DNA from: Archaeoglobaceae archaeon
GTDB taxonomy: Archaea; Halobacteriota; Archaeoglobi; Archaeoglobales; Archaeoglobaceae
NCBI GenBank assembly: GCA_027016055.1
Contig: JALWBF010000204.1
Span: 1 to 18,542 of the forward strand
Direction of reading: 5' to 3'
Length of the DNA stretch: 18,542 nt
Shown here: piece by piece, positions 1 to 6,717 of the stretch
Position numbering within the stretch: position 1 is the first letter of the stretch
Layout: every line of letters starts with the position of its first letter
The notes under the pieces: model-generated
Told to the model about the DNA's origin: nothing
Seen by the model: the letters and a program-made list of their open reading frames with translations, nothing else
Database searches by the model: none
Position numbers and translations under genes: made by a program

Positions 1-315
1 TTTTTCGATAGCGATGCGGATCTTGTTATAGCTCCGGGGAGGAAGGGCGGAACGAATATGCTTTTAATTAGGGACGAAAGGTTCAGGGTATCTTATCATT
101 ACGGAAGCTTCTTCAAGCACGTTTCAATTGCCAAGAAGTTGGGATTGAAGGTCGATATCTTAGATTCTTTCTACGCTAGTATAGATATAGACGACGAGAG
201 CGATCTTCTCGAACTGCTCATGCATGGAAAAGGAAAGAGATCGCACGAGTATTTAACAAACATAGGCTTTAAGGTGGATTTCTCCAAGAAGGATCCGGAA
301 TTGATCAGAAGTTAA
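1..315 (+). CDS. cofC: 2-phospho-L-lactate guanylyltransferase, C-terminal part (5' end outside window)
   Basis: The open frame is already running at base 1 and gives the last 104 residues. It contains the motif APGRKGGTNMLLIR, then an F-x-V-x-Y-x-YGSFFKH segment and an IDIDDESDL segment. This arrangement (GGTN, then YG-SF-H, then a D-x-D-x-x-DL helix start) is typical of the C-terminal half of CofC, the nucleotidyltransferase that activates 2-phospholactate (or phosphoenolpyruvate) with GTP during coenzyme F420 synthesis. F420 is a major electron carrier in Archaeoglobales and methanogens, which fits the rest of the window. The methionine at base 58 is internal and should not be taken as the start. 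The stop codon overlaps the stop of the convergent gene by four bases. The family call is from motif recognition; the missing N-terminal half prevents checking the GTP-binding start. Confidence 0.85.
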   Translation, partial: FFDSDADLVIAPGRKGGTNMLLIRDERFRVSYHYGSFFKHVSIAKKLGLKVDILDSFYASIDIDDESDLLELLMHGKGKRSHEYLTNIGFKVDFSKKDPELIRS

Positions 316-497
316 AGCTTATTGTAAGCTTCCTCAAGCAGTTTTTCCCCTTCCTTAAACTTCTCCACAGCTTTAATAATTAACTCTGCGATGTCCGGTC
401 TCTCATCCTTAATCTTTTCAGCCCACTCCAAATACTTGGCATTATGCTCTCTACTGTGTTCGATCCAGTGCTCCAAAAGATGCTTTAACTTCTCCAT
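312..497 (-). CDS. Small helical protein, possible DUF8180-type
   Basis: This encodes 61 residues that are almost entirely charged and helical, with the pattern HWIEHSREH near the N-terminus and a leucine-rich second helix ending in LLEEAYNKL. It has no signal peptide, membrane segment or cysteines. The HW-x-x-H-x-x-H cluster resembles a short archaeal domain of unknown function that I recall as DUF8180, seen alone or beside metal-handling genes, but this is a recollection and not verified. The four histidines (within residues 10-18) could bind a metal. Its stop overlaps the end of cofC, with which it converges. It lies 46 bases downstream of the RNase gene on the same strand and could be the last gene of that operon. 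The upstream sequence has only a weak ribosome binding site (AGGGT directly before ATG). Confidence 0.7.
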   Translation of the reverse strand: MEKLKHLLEHWIEHSREHNAKYLEWAEKIKDERPDIAELIIKAVEKFKEGEKLLEEAYNKL

Positions 498-543
498 ACC
501 CTAAAGTTTCCATGAACAACTTAAAATTTTCCACGATAAATAC

Positions 544-1071
544 TTATGGATTCGACGCTTGAGAGCATTCATTCTTACATTCATTCGACAAACGTTCAAC
601 CTTCTTCAAGAACTTAACCATGTTCCTCCAATGACTCCCCATCCAATACAGCTTTCTGCACCTCTCGCAATACCAAAGCTCATACTTTTTTCTTAGATCT
701 TCTTTAATCCCCTCCCTCCTCATAACCTCCAAAGCTTCATCATCGCTTGGCTTCCGCAACGGTGTATTGCACACGCTGCATCTGTCCATCTTAAGCTCGA
801 ATTTTACACCCAACTCCATAACCTCCTTCATCTGCTCCGCTACATCGTCCGATCTGATCAGAAACACTGGCCTGCCTGCGGCTTTTGATCTCCTAAAGAG
901 CTCCTTATCCTTCGTAAGCAAAATTCGATCGGTGTGATTGTAAACCATGAAAGTATCCTCATCTCCGTTAAATTTCAAATCAGCAATGTATAGCGTATCA
1001 TAACCGGCAATTCTAAGCCATATCGCCAATTTCTTGAGCATTCTATCGCATATAAACTTAAGCTCGCTCAA
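544..1071 (-). CDS. Mut7-C RNase domain protein (PIN-like fold with zinc ribbon)
   Basis: The product has 175 residues. The N-terminal part (FICDRMLKKLAIWLRIAGYDT, with Asp9 and later ILLTKDKEL with Asp55) matches the Mut7-C family (PF01927, formerly DUF82), predicted PIN-like nucleases. The C-terminal part carries a zinc ribbon with pairs Cys98/Cys101 and Cys135/Cys138, followed by the conserved YWMGSHW segment. The role is probably RNA cleavage in processing or decay; the natural substrate is not known from sequence. The start chosen is a TTG at 1071: the first ATG inside the frame (residue 11) would remove the conserved FICD strand and its acidic residue. It overlaps the end of the HD-domain gene by 14 bases, so translation is probably coupled; GGTGG about eight bases before the TTG could serve as ribosome binding site. 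Confidence 0.85.
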   Translation of the reverse strand: MSELKFICDRMLKKLAIWLRIAGYDTLYIADLKFNGDEDTFMVYNHTDRILLTKDKELFRRSKAAGRPVFLIRSDDVAEQMKEVMELGVKFELKMDRCSVCNTPLRKPSDDEALEVMRREGIKEDLRKKYELWYCERCRKLYWMGSHWRNMVKFLKKVERLSNECKNECSQASNP

Positions 1072-1588
1072 GCTTTAGCCACCACCTGTGATCCGATTTT
1101 TTTATAATTTCGGCTAAATTTTTAGCCGTATCTGTTTTAAATTCAAGGTTCTTCGTGTATTCCATTGCGGAAGGATAGACTTCGGAATACTCCTTAGCCT
1201 GCAACAGCAGTTCGAGCCTATCTGCATCCTTCACGAAATCCCTTAACTCCTCAAGATCCTCTATTTTCTCTGTAATCTCCTTTGGTAGCATCTCAAGTTG
1301 TTCCCTCAAAACCTCATCGAAATCGACTTCAACATACCTCCTCGAAAGCTTGTGCAGATCCAAAGTCCTTGCCTCGTTCAGATCGTGAATTAAGCCCAAA
1401 AAACATGCTTTGCAGGCTTTATCAAAGTCCTTTGTTTCCAGATAGGCAAGGATAAAAGCAATTAAAGCCGTTCTGAAGCTGTGCTCGGCTACGCTTTCGG
1501 GATTTTTTATTCCTATCTTAAACCATCCCGATCGTGGAATCAGCTTGAGTATTCCGGCTTCGAATAGAAAGTCGACGATTTCCTGCAT
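1058..1588 (-). CDS. HD-domain phosphohydrolase (HDDC2/YfbR-like)
   Basis: The product has 176 residues. The HD-superfamily metal ligands are visible: His36 (AEHSFR), the His68-Asp69 doublet (LIHDLNEA) and Asp123 (DADRLE). Length and order match the HD_3/HDDC2 group, whose characterised members (E. coli YfbR, human HDDC2) remove phosphate from deoxynucleoside 5'-monophosphates with a divalent metal. Nucleotidase activity is therefore likely, but the exact substrate is inferred only from the family. The start at 1588 is supported by a TATA-like element 25 bases upstream (1610-1617) preceded by the BRE-like CGAAAG, and by the absence of a ribosome binding site, so the mRNA appears leaderless. 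The RNase gene follows with a 14-base overlap. Together they may form a small RNA or nucleotide turnover operon. Confidence 0.85.
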   Translation of the reverse strand: MQEIVDFLFEAGILKLIPRSGWFKIGIKNPESVAEHSFRTALIAFILAYLETKDFDKACKACFLGLIHDLNEARTLDLHKLSRRYVEVDFDEVLREQLEMLPKEITEKIEDLEELRDFVKDADRLELLLQAKEYSEVYPSAMEYTKNLEFKTDTAKNLAEIIKKSDHRWWLKLERA

Positions 1589-1609
1589 GAAGAAGACATG
1601 ACCGTTAAG

Positions 1610-1617
1610 AAATTAAC
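1610..1617 (-). promoter_or_regulatory. TATA box for the HD-domain gene
   Basis: On the minus strand TTAATTT, preceded by CGAAAG (BRE-like), is centred about 25 bases before the ATG at 1588. It lies inside the last codons of the beta-propeller gene. The spacing predicts transcription starting at or next to the start codon. Confidence 0.5.
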
Positions 1618-3094
1618 GCTTTCGACCAACGATGTATCCGGCGATCGTCATTGCAATTATTCCGATTAGGGATTCGAAGCCCGGAATCTTCGGCAGAGAT
1701 ATCGGCAACCATCCCTTCTTGGGTGTCGGAGTCGGAGTCGGCTTTTGCGTTCTTATTGGAACTGGATTGCTCTTCATCGGTTTATCTATCGCCTTAACGA
1801 CGATCACCTTGCTCGTAGAATTCGTCAAGCCATCTTCACTTCTAACGGTTAATGTAACCGTATAAGTTCCCGGCTTTGAATAAGCGTGCGTAATGGTAGC
1901 CTTGTTCGTTTTAACTACTTTTCCGTCTCCGAAATTCCATACGTATTGCGATGCCGATCCCTTAGCCTTGAACGTAACCTTCTCATTAACCTTCGGATTC
2001 TTAGGGCTAAAATCGAAATCCGCTGACGGCTTGACGGTTGATCTGAAGAAGTAAACGAAACCGCTCAAACTTCCGGCTACGACTCTTCCGTTATCTGAAA
2101 CTGCTACGAAATCTATTTTGTCGTCGAAGTTGTCGTATACCCAAAGCAGGTTTCCGTTTCTATCGAACAGAAACATCTTTTTACCGCTGCTTGCAACGAC
2201 GAACTTTCCGTTCGGGGATATATCCACCAAAGCCGGGCTTGACATTAGATCTACTCTCCACAGGGTATCGCCTTTCCTATCGAATACGTAAACCTTGCCG
2301 TTGTCGCATCCGACCGCTATCGTATCCATGTTGGAAGTCGTAGCCACCGAAATCGGTATTCCTTCGATTACCTTCTTCATGAGCAGATATCCAAACCTGT
2401 TGAATACGTATATCGTTCTCAGCTCGCCACCGTTGACCACTATGTAATTACCGTCGCTGGAGATGCGTATGATGAAAGGATAAGCCAGATTCAGCCTGGT
2501 GAACCTTCCGATATACCAACCGTTCTTATATATCCAAACCCAATCCTTCTGACAAAAGCTGTATGCATCCTTACTGCATTTGACGAAGAAGTATAAATTA
2601 CCGAGCATATCCTCAGCTACAACAGTATTTCCGTTATCGCATACGGCAACCTTAGCTACATAGCTGTCGGCTTTATATTCCCACAGCCTATTTCCGTTTT
2701 CATCGAAGTATTCTATCTTTTCATCTCCGCACGCAACAACATTTCCGTTTGAAGATACCGCAACCGACGAAACGGCCGAGCCGATATTTCTTTTCCATAC
2801 CAACTTGCCGTTATCGTATAGGTAGACGTTACCTTTGTTATCGCCGGCAACGATGTATTTGCCATGAATATCCGCACACACCGCCTTTATATCCTTCTTC
2901 CAGAGGATCTCACTGGAATTAAAGACGTATAAATTGTTCATGTCACAGCAAACGGCAAAGGTTCCGTTTTCCGAAATCTTCAGATCCTTAAGCCAAAAGT
3001 TAGCCTTAAACTTAAAGCTCGGCTCGTTGATCATGACAGCATTGACCGGAACTATTGCGAGCAAAATGATCGCGAACATTAGCGGTTTTCTCAT
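1613..3094 (-). CDS. Secreted beta-propeller/PKD protein with PGF-CTERM anchor
   Basis: From the chosen start the product has 493 residues. It begins with a signal peptide (MRKPLMFAIILLAIVPVNA). Residues about 25-345 hold eight repeats of the type NGN-x-VV-x-x-D-x-x-G-x-VYxF-x-x-x-G-x-x-LW, a WD40/PQQ-like propeller of eight blades. Next is one PKD domain (about 350-435, with WNFGDG), then a Thr-Pro-rich stalk (TPTPTP). The last 23 residues begin with PGF, continue with a hydrophobic helix and end in GRKR. That is the PGF-CTERM signal recognised by archaeosortase A, so the protein is probably processed, lipid-anchored and displayed at the S-layer, likely glycosylated on the stalk. Its ligand is unknown. 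The frame is open 20 codons further upstream, but the start at 3094 puts the signal peptide first and lies 25 bases after a TATA box. Confidence 0.85.
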   Translation of the reverse strand: MRKPLMFAIILLAIVPVNAVMINEPSFKFKANFWLKDLKISENGTFAVCCDMNNLYVFNSSEILWKKDIKAVCADIHGKYIVAGDNKGNVYLYDNGKLVWKRNIGSAVSSVAVSSNGNVVACGDEKIEYFDENGNRLWEYKADSYVAKVAVCDNGNTVVAEDMLGNLYFFVKCSKDAYSFCQKDWVWIYKNGWYIGRFTRLNLAYPFIIRISSDGNYIVVNGGELRTIYVFNRFGYLLMKKVIEGIPISVATTSNMDTIAVGCDNGKVYVFDRKGDTLWRVDLMSSPALVDISPNGKFVVASSGKKMFLFDRNGNLLWVYDNFDDKIDFVAVSDNGRVVAGSLSGFVYFFRSTVKPSADFDFSPKNPKVNEKVTFKAKGSASQYVWNFGDGKVVKTNKATITHAYSKPGTYTVTLTVRSEDGLTNSTSKVIVVKAIDKPMKSNPVPIRTQKPTPTPTPKKGWLPISLPKIPGFESLIGIIAMTIAGYIVGRKR

Positions 3095-3114
3095 AATGAC
3101 AGTCGTATTCTGCG

Positions 3115-3124
3115 AAAATATAAG
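3115..3124 (-). promoter_or_regulatory. TATA box for the beta-propeller gene
   Basis: CTTATATTTT on the minus strand, preceded by a BRE-like CAAAG, is centred 25-26 bases before the ATG at 3094. No ribosome binding site precedes that ATG, so the mRNA is probably leaderless. The box separates this gene from the tRNA gene upstream. Confidence 0.6.
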
Positions 3125-3156
3125 CTTTGAGTGTATATACATATGCAGATACACAG

Positions 3157-3230
3157 CGGACCCGCCGGGATTTGAACCCGGGTCAAGGGGTCCGAAGCCC
3201 CTTAGGATGTCCAGGCTACCCCACGGGTCC
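3157..3230 (-). tRNA. tRNA-Arg (anticodon TCG)
   Basis: On the minus strand the sequence folds as a full tRNA of 74 nucleotides. The acceptor stem is GGACCCG pairing with CGGGTCC, with discriminator G. The D arm is TGGGGTAGCCTGGACATCC. The anticodon arm has stem AGGGG/CCCCT and the seven-base loop CTTCGGA, giving anticodon TCG, which reads CGA (Arg). The T arm has CCGGG-TTCAAAT-CCCGG. The anticodon loop is uninterrupted, so there is no canonical intron, and the 3' CCA is not encoded (CTG follows the discriminator). A TATA box lies 21-30 bases upstream of the 5' end. Confidence 0.95.
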
Positions 3231-3250
3231 CAACAGTCATTATTCGAAAG

Positions 3251-3260
3251 ATATTTATAA
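3251..3260. promoter_or_regulatory. Shared TATA element between tRNA-Arg and the carboxyltransferase operon
   Basis: ATATTTATAA on the plus strand reads TTATAAATAT on the minus strand. Minus direction: the box is centred 25-26 bases before the tRNA 5' end. Plus direction: a BRE-like CGAAAG precedes it, transcription would start near 3281, and the carboxyltransferase ATG is at 3290 behind GGGGT. No other TATA-like element fits either gene, so one element probably serves both. Confidence 0.55.
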
Positions 3261-3289
3261 GGTTTTGTGACGGTTTTTAGGGGTTAATC

Positions 3290-4579
3290 ATGACGTTAGA
3301 CGTTCTTCTCGATGAGGGTAGCTTTTCAGAAATAGGACATAACTCCGGCTTCGGAACCGTTGACGGTCGACCGGTTTGCGTTTATCACTTCAAAGGAATA
3401 TTTGAAAGCTGTTCAACGGAAGTCGTGGAGTTGGCTTTGAAGACCGGAACTCCGCTGATTGCTATATTCGAATGTGAAGGAATAAAGATATCTCACAGCA
3501 CCCTTGCGGATTTGGCGAATCTGTTTTCGAAGATATCCATCGCAAGCGGAGTGATTCCGAGGATATCGGTGATGCTCGGCAGCTGCCACGGGATGTTCTG
3601 CTATGCCGAAACGGATTTTGTAATAGCCACGAAGGATTGCAAGCTCAGCGTAGTTATGCCGGACATAATAAAGCTCGTCACAGGAAAGGATGCCGAGGTT
3701 GAGGGAATAAAGCATGCAAAGACCGAAAACGTTCACGTCATCGCTGAGAGCGATGAGGAAGCCATGATGCTTGCGAAGAAGCTTTTAAGCTACCTACCTC
3801 TTAACAACATGGAAGATCCGCCGATTGCTGAAACGAACGACGAACCTTCGAGAAGAACCGAGCAGGCAGCAAGCGTAATACCGCAGGATGCCCACTCGTT
3901 TTACAACGTTAAGGATGTCATCAAAGATGTCGTCGATGATGGAGATTTCTTCGAGATTCAGCCCGATTTCGCTCAGAATGCAGTGGTGGGCTTTGGAAGG
4001 CTGGACGGCGTTACCGTTGGAGTGGTTGCAAACAACCCGATGTTTTACGCCGGTTGCTTGGATCTGAACGCTGTAAAGAAGATCGCAAGGTTCGTCAGGT
4101 TCTGCGACGCTTTCAACATCCCCATAGTTACTTTCGTCGACACTCCCGGTTATTTGCCGGATAACCAGCAAGAGCTTTCCGGATTGCCTTACTACGCAAC
4201 GAAGCTCATGCAGGCTTACGCTGAAGCTACTGTGCCTCTGATCACGGTAATTCTTAGAAAAGCCTACGGAGCAGCATACATAGCAATGGGTAGCAAATTC
4301 GTCGGTGCGGATGTAGTCTACGCATATCCCAACGCTGAGTTTGCGGTAACTGACATAGATACGGATGTAAGGCTTTTATACGGCGAGCTTAGCGAGGAGG
4401 AAAGAAGGAAGAAGCTTGAGGAATACAGGAGATGGGAAGCGAACGCAAGCAAGGCGTTGGAGAGAAAACACATAGATGCAATAATAGATCCGCAGTGGAC
4501 GAGGAGCAAAATAATCAACGCGTTGAGGATGCTTGAGACTAAGAGAAAGAAGCTACCGCCGAAGAAGCACGATACCTGA
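3290..4579 (+). CDS. Shortened acyl-CoA carboxyltransferase / methylmalonyl-CoA decarboxylase alpha homologue with altered N-domain loops
   Basis: The product has 429 residues of the carboxyl transferase family (PF01039; PccB, MmdA). The C-terminal half is canonical: DDGDFFEIQPDFA, VGVVANNP, VDTPGYLP, the oxyanion-hole region RKAYGAAYIAMGSK, and the end PPKKH. The N-terminal half is not. It starts directly at the usual LDVLLDEGSF segment and lacks roughly 50 residues found in 510-520-residue homologues; an in-frame stop at 3278-3280 and the tRNA upstream exclude an extension. The loop that in homologues reads NDSGGARIQEG is FECEGIKISHS, and the usual GPCAGGAVYSPALTDF is GSCHGMFCYAETDF, so a conserved double glycine is missing. 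It may carboxylate or decarboxylate an acyl-CoA in an unusual way, bind acyl-CoA only, or be a structural subunit. It heads an operon with two tiny proteins and a 2-oxoacid:ferredoxin oxidoreductase. Confidence 0.85.
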   Translation: MTLDVLLDEGSFSEIGHNSGFGTVDGRPVCVYHFKGIFESCSTEVVELALKTGTPLIAIFECEGIKISHSTLADLANLFSKISIASGVIPRISVMLGSCHGMFCYAETDFVIATKDCKLSVVMPDIIKLVTGKDAEVEGIKHAKTENVHVIAESDEEAMMLAKKLLSYLPLNNMEDPPIAETNDEPSRRTEQAASVIPQDAHSFYNVKDVIKDVVDDGDFFEIQPDFAQNAVVGFGRLDGVTVGVVANNPMFYAGCLDLNAVKKIARFVRFCDAFNIPIVTFVDTPGYLPDNQQELSGLPYYATKLMQAYAEATVPLITVILRKAYGAAYIAMGSKFVGADVVYAYPNAEFAVTDIDTDVRLLYGELSEEERRKKLEEYRRWEANASKALERKHIDAIIDPQWTRSKIINALRMLETKRKKLPPKKHDT

Positions 4580-4588
4580 GGTGATTCC

Positions 4589-4723
4589 ATGTCGCCGGAG
4601 GAGTTTTTAGCCGCACTTGCTGCAATTCACAGGTATTTGAAGGATAAGAGGGAGATGCCTAACGACATTGTTAGGGGTGTCAGCTACTGGAAAGCTGTCG
4701 CAAAGATTAGGGGATTGCTATGA
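4589..4723 (+). CDS. 44-residue protein resembling the MmdD/OadG C-terminal tail (MmdE-like)
   Basis: This short gene has a good ribosome binding site (GAGGTGAT at 4578-4585, overlapping the carboxyltransferase stop) and ends in ATGA, shared with the next start, so it is clearly embedded in the operon. The product begins MSPEEFLAALAAIHRYL and ends in SYWKAVAKIRGLL. The EE-x-x-AA-x-AAI-x-x-YL plus W-K-x-x-x-x-x-R layout resembles the cytoplasmic C-terminal tail of OadG/MmdD subunits of sodium-pumping decarboxylases. In Veillonella a separate small subunit, MmdE, carries just this part and stabilises the complex. There is no transmembrane helix, unlike OadG/MmdD. I infer that it binds the neighbouring carboxyltransferase. 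The similarity is judged by eye on a very short sequence. Confidence 0.6.
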   Translation: MSPEEFLAALAAIHRYLKDKREMPNDIVRGVSYWKAVAKIRGLL

Positions 4724-4848
4724 GATACGTAGTGAAGGTTTTGGGTAAGGAGTATGAGGTTGAGGTTGAGGAAGTCGATAGAGGTGTTTTTGAAGTATCC
4801 ATTAACAATAAAAAAGTAATTATAAAACTTGAAAAATTAAAAGGGTGA
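4720..4848 (+). CDS. 42-residue protein like the N-terminal segment of a biotin carboxyl carrier protein, biotinyl domain absent
   Basis: The product begins MRYVVKVLGKEYEVEVEEVD and continues GVFEVSINNKKVIIKLEK. The pattern of an alternating beta strand with GKEYEVEVEE is that found at the start of archaeal and bacterial biotin carrier subunits of acyl-CoA carboxylases and methylmalonyl-CoA decarboxylase (MmdC/PccA tail). In those proteins a Pro/Ala-rich linker and an 80-residue biotinyl domain with the AMKM motif follow. Here the frame stops at 4848 and the oxidoreductase gamma gene starts at once (TGATG overlap), so no biotin-accepting lysine is encoded. The gene overlaps its upstream neighbour by ATGA. 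It may be a docking piece that has outlived its carrier domain, or a scaffold for a non-biotin enzyme. Confidence 0.6.
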   Translation: MRYVVKVLGKEYEVEVEEVDRGVFEVSINNKKVIIKLEKLKG

Positions 4849-5381
4849 TGGCGTTGCTGGAGGTTATGATTCTTAGCTTTGGAGGGCAAGGCGGAGTTAC
4901 GGCGGCAAGAATTCTTGCAATAACAGCTTTAAATGAGGGAAAATTCGCTCAGGCTATTCCCCAGTTTGGAGCCGAGAGAAGAGGGGCATTGGTTAGATCG
5001 TTCCTGAGAATTTCGGATAAACCAATAAGAAGGCACTCATCCGTTAAAAATCCGGAGATCGTTGCCGTATTTTCCGAAAAAATTCTAAAAATCGCCGAAG
5101 TTAAGGCTAATACGGTAATAATTAACTCGAAGCAACCGGTGCTTGAGAACTGCAAGGTGTTCTATGTTGACGCATCTTCCATAGCTCTGGAGCTCAACCT
5201 GATCTCAGCCGGTTGGCCCATCGTGAATACCGCTATGTCTGGAGCTATGGCTAAGGTTTTGGGATTCTCTTTCGGATCTCTTAAGGATGCGATAGAGCAG
5301 ACGTTTTCCGGAAAGTTAGCAGATTTGAACGTTCAGGCTGCTAAGAGAGCCTATGAGGAGGTGAAAGAATGGAGTGCATGA
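4848..5381 (+). CDS. porC: 2-oxoacid:ferredoxin oxidoreductase, gamma subunit (Por/Vor type)
   Basis: The product has 177 residues and matches the POR gamma domain (PF01558). It opens with the strand MILSFGGQGGVTAARILA, then shows AQAIPQFGAERRGALVRSFLRISDKPIR and the later SGAMAKVLGF segment, all standard for the gamma chain of pyruvate- or 2-ketoisovalerate-type ferredoxin oxidoreductases. The gamma chain helps bind CoA and completes the oxidoreductase core. The chosen start, ATG at 4848, forms a TGATG overlap with the stop of the carrier-like gene. A GTG directly before it (4845) and an ATG at 4866 are alternatives; the latter has GGAGG only two bases upstream, which is too close. The gene order gamma-delta-alpha-beta is that of the four-subunit archaeal enzymes. 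The substrate cannot be fixed from this subunit. Confidence 0.88.
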   Translation: MALLEVMILSFGGQGGVTAARILAITALNEGKFAQAIPQFGAERRGALVRSFLRISDKPIRRHSSVKNPEIVAVFSEKILKIAEVKANTVIINSKQPVLENCKVFYVDASSIALELNLISAGWPIVNTAMSGAMAKVLGFSFGSLKDAIEQTFSGKLADLNVQAAKRAYEEVKEWSA

Positions 5382-5620
5382 TAGCTAAGCCATCCAAAGG
5401 TTCGGCCGGAAAAACCGGACTCTGGAGAACATTTAAGCCGATTTACGATGAGAGCAAGTGCAACAACTGCCTTCTATGCTGGCTTTACTGTCCCGAAAAT
5501 GCCATAGACGTTTTGAATGGTAAGATATCGATAGATTACGATTACTGTAAGGGTTGCGGTATATGTGCGAAGATTTGTGCCAAGAAAGCTATAGAAATGG
5601 TTAGGGAGGAGGAGGTATGA
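5369..5620 (+). CDS. porD: 2-oxoacid:ferredoxin oxidoreductase, delta subunit (2x[4Fe-4S] ferredoxin)
   Basis: The 83-residue product has two complete [4Fe-4S] cluster motifs, CNNCLLCWLYCP and CKGCGICAKIC, in the usual bacterial-ferredoxin order, plus the TGLWRTFKP segment seen before the first cluster in PorD proteins. It passes electrons from the thiamine-diphosphate site and the beta-subunit cluster to free ferredoxin. The second motif ends in CAKKA where CP is common; the cysteine itself is kept. The start at 5369 follows a strong ribosome binding site (GAGGAGGTG at 5355-5363) and overlaps the gamma gene by 13 bases. A second ATG at 5378 would give an ATGA overlap but sits too far from that site. 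Confidence 0.9.
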   Translation: MECMIAKPSKGSAGKTGLWRTFKPIYDESKCNNCLLCWLYCPENAIDVLNGKISIDYDYCKGCGICAKICAKKAIEMVREEEV

Positions 5621-6717
5621 AGAAGGTTCTCACCGGAAATTATGCAGTTGCGGAAGCTGTAAAGATGGCGAAAGCCGAATTTATTGCAGCTTATCCTATC
5701 ACACCTCAGACGACGATAGTTGAAAGATTGGCCGAGATGGTTGAGAAAGGAGAGCTGAATGCGGAATTCGTGAGGGTTGAATCGGAGCACTCGGCTTTGG
5801 CTGCCGTTTACGGTGCCTCAGCAGGCGGTTTAAGGGCTTTCACGGCAACTTCGAGCCACGGATTGCTTTACATGTATGAGATGTGCTGGTGGGTTGCGAA
5901 TTCGAGGCTACCGGTTGTTATGGCTTTGGTCACCAGAACGATCGGACCCCCTTGGAACATTCATACGGATCACACCGATCTGCTCACGCTGAGGGATTCC
6001 GGCTGGATTTTGGCCATGTCTGAAAACGCGCAGGAGGCTTTCGATCTGACCTTAATCGGATTTAAAGTTGCCGAGCAAATTGATTTGCCTTTTGCAGTCG
6101 GATTGGACGGTTTTCAGGTAAGTCACACGGCTGAGGTTGTTGATATTCCGGAGCAAAGCGAGATAGATAGATTTTTGCCTGAAAGGAGAAGGGATAAGCC
6201 TTTCGTTATTGAGCCGGGCAATCCGATTACAGTTGGAGGCTTAACTGCAAATGAGTGTGCGATGATGCTGAGGCACGACATGAATAAAGACATGGAGAAG
6301 GTAGGAGATTTGGTCAGAAATGCCGGCTATATTAGAGATTACGACTTAGTTGAGAGATACAGATTGGATGACGCAGAGTATGTAGTTATAATGATGGGTG
6401 CCTGGTGCGGAGATGCGAAGGAGGCTATAGATATTCTTAGAAACGATGGAGTTCAGATAGGAATGCTGAGGTTGAGATTCGTCAGACCGTTTCCGGCTGA
6501 GGAGATCGCGAAGCTGGATTGCAGGAAGATCTTAGTTGTGGAAAGGGATTGCTCGATAGGAAAGGGGGGAATAATTGCAACCGAAGTTAAATCCGTGGCA
6601 AGTTCCCCCGTTCAAAGCGTCATGGCTGGGCTCGGCGGAGTTGATGTTGGAGTCGAGGATTTCGTTTCGATGTTCAGGGGATTTGTTAAAGGTGAACTGG
6701 GAGAGTGGTGGTTGTGA
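5617..6717 (+). CDS. porA: 2-oxoacid:ferredoxin oxidoreductase, alpha subunit
   Basis: The product has 366 residues. The thiamine-diphosphate pyrimidine-binding domain comes first (TGNYAVAEAVKMA, AAYPITPQTTIVE, VRVESEHSALAAVYGASAGG, TATSSHGLLYMYEM), followed by the domain with RDSGW and a C-terminal transketolase-like domain (GAWCGDAKEAID, RLRFVRPFPAEEI). The catalytic glutamate region VESEH is intact. It belongs to the PorA/VorA group; the segment GPPWNIHTDHTD differs in detail from the pyruvate enzymes I remember, so a branched-chain or short 2-oxoacid substrate is as possible as pyruvate. It is somewhat shorter than the typical PorA (about 390). Start 5617 overlaps the delta stop as ATGA and follows GGAGGAGGT. 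The partner beta gene overlaps its end by four bases. Confidence 0.88.
   Translation: MKKVLTGNYAVAEAVKMAKAEFIAAYPITPQTTIVERLAEMVEKGELNAEFVRVESEHSALAAVYGASAGGLRAFTATSSHGLLYMYEMCWWVANSRLPVVMALVTRTIGPPWNIHTDHTDLLTLRDSGWILAMSENAQEAFDLTLIGFKVAEQIDLPFAVGLDGFQVSHTAEVVDIPEQSEIDRFLPERRRDKPFVIEPGNPITVGGLTANECAMMLRHDMNKDMEKVGDLVRNAGYIRDYDLVERYRLDDAEYVVIMMGAWCGDAKEAIDILRNDGVQIGMLRLRFVRPFPAEEIAKLDCRKILVVERDCSIGKGGIIATEVKSVASSPVQSVMAGLGGVDVGVEDFVSMFRGFVKGELGEWWL

Noticed and set aside
1720..1745. Short tandem GTCGGA-like repeat as a regulatory repeat
   Set aside because: It encodes the Thr-Pro repeats of the cell-wall stalk of the beta-propeller protein, so coding explains it.
2934..3260. Plus-strand open frame of 108 residues over the tRNA gene
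   Set aside because: It runs antisense through both the beta-propeller start and the tRNA, so it cannot be a real protein gene here.
4680..4860. A frameshift that cut a biotinyl domain off the carrier-like gene
   Set aside because: No frame after 4848 encodes a biotin site; the oxidoreductase gamma gene follows at once with its own conserved start.
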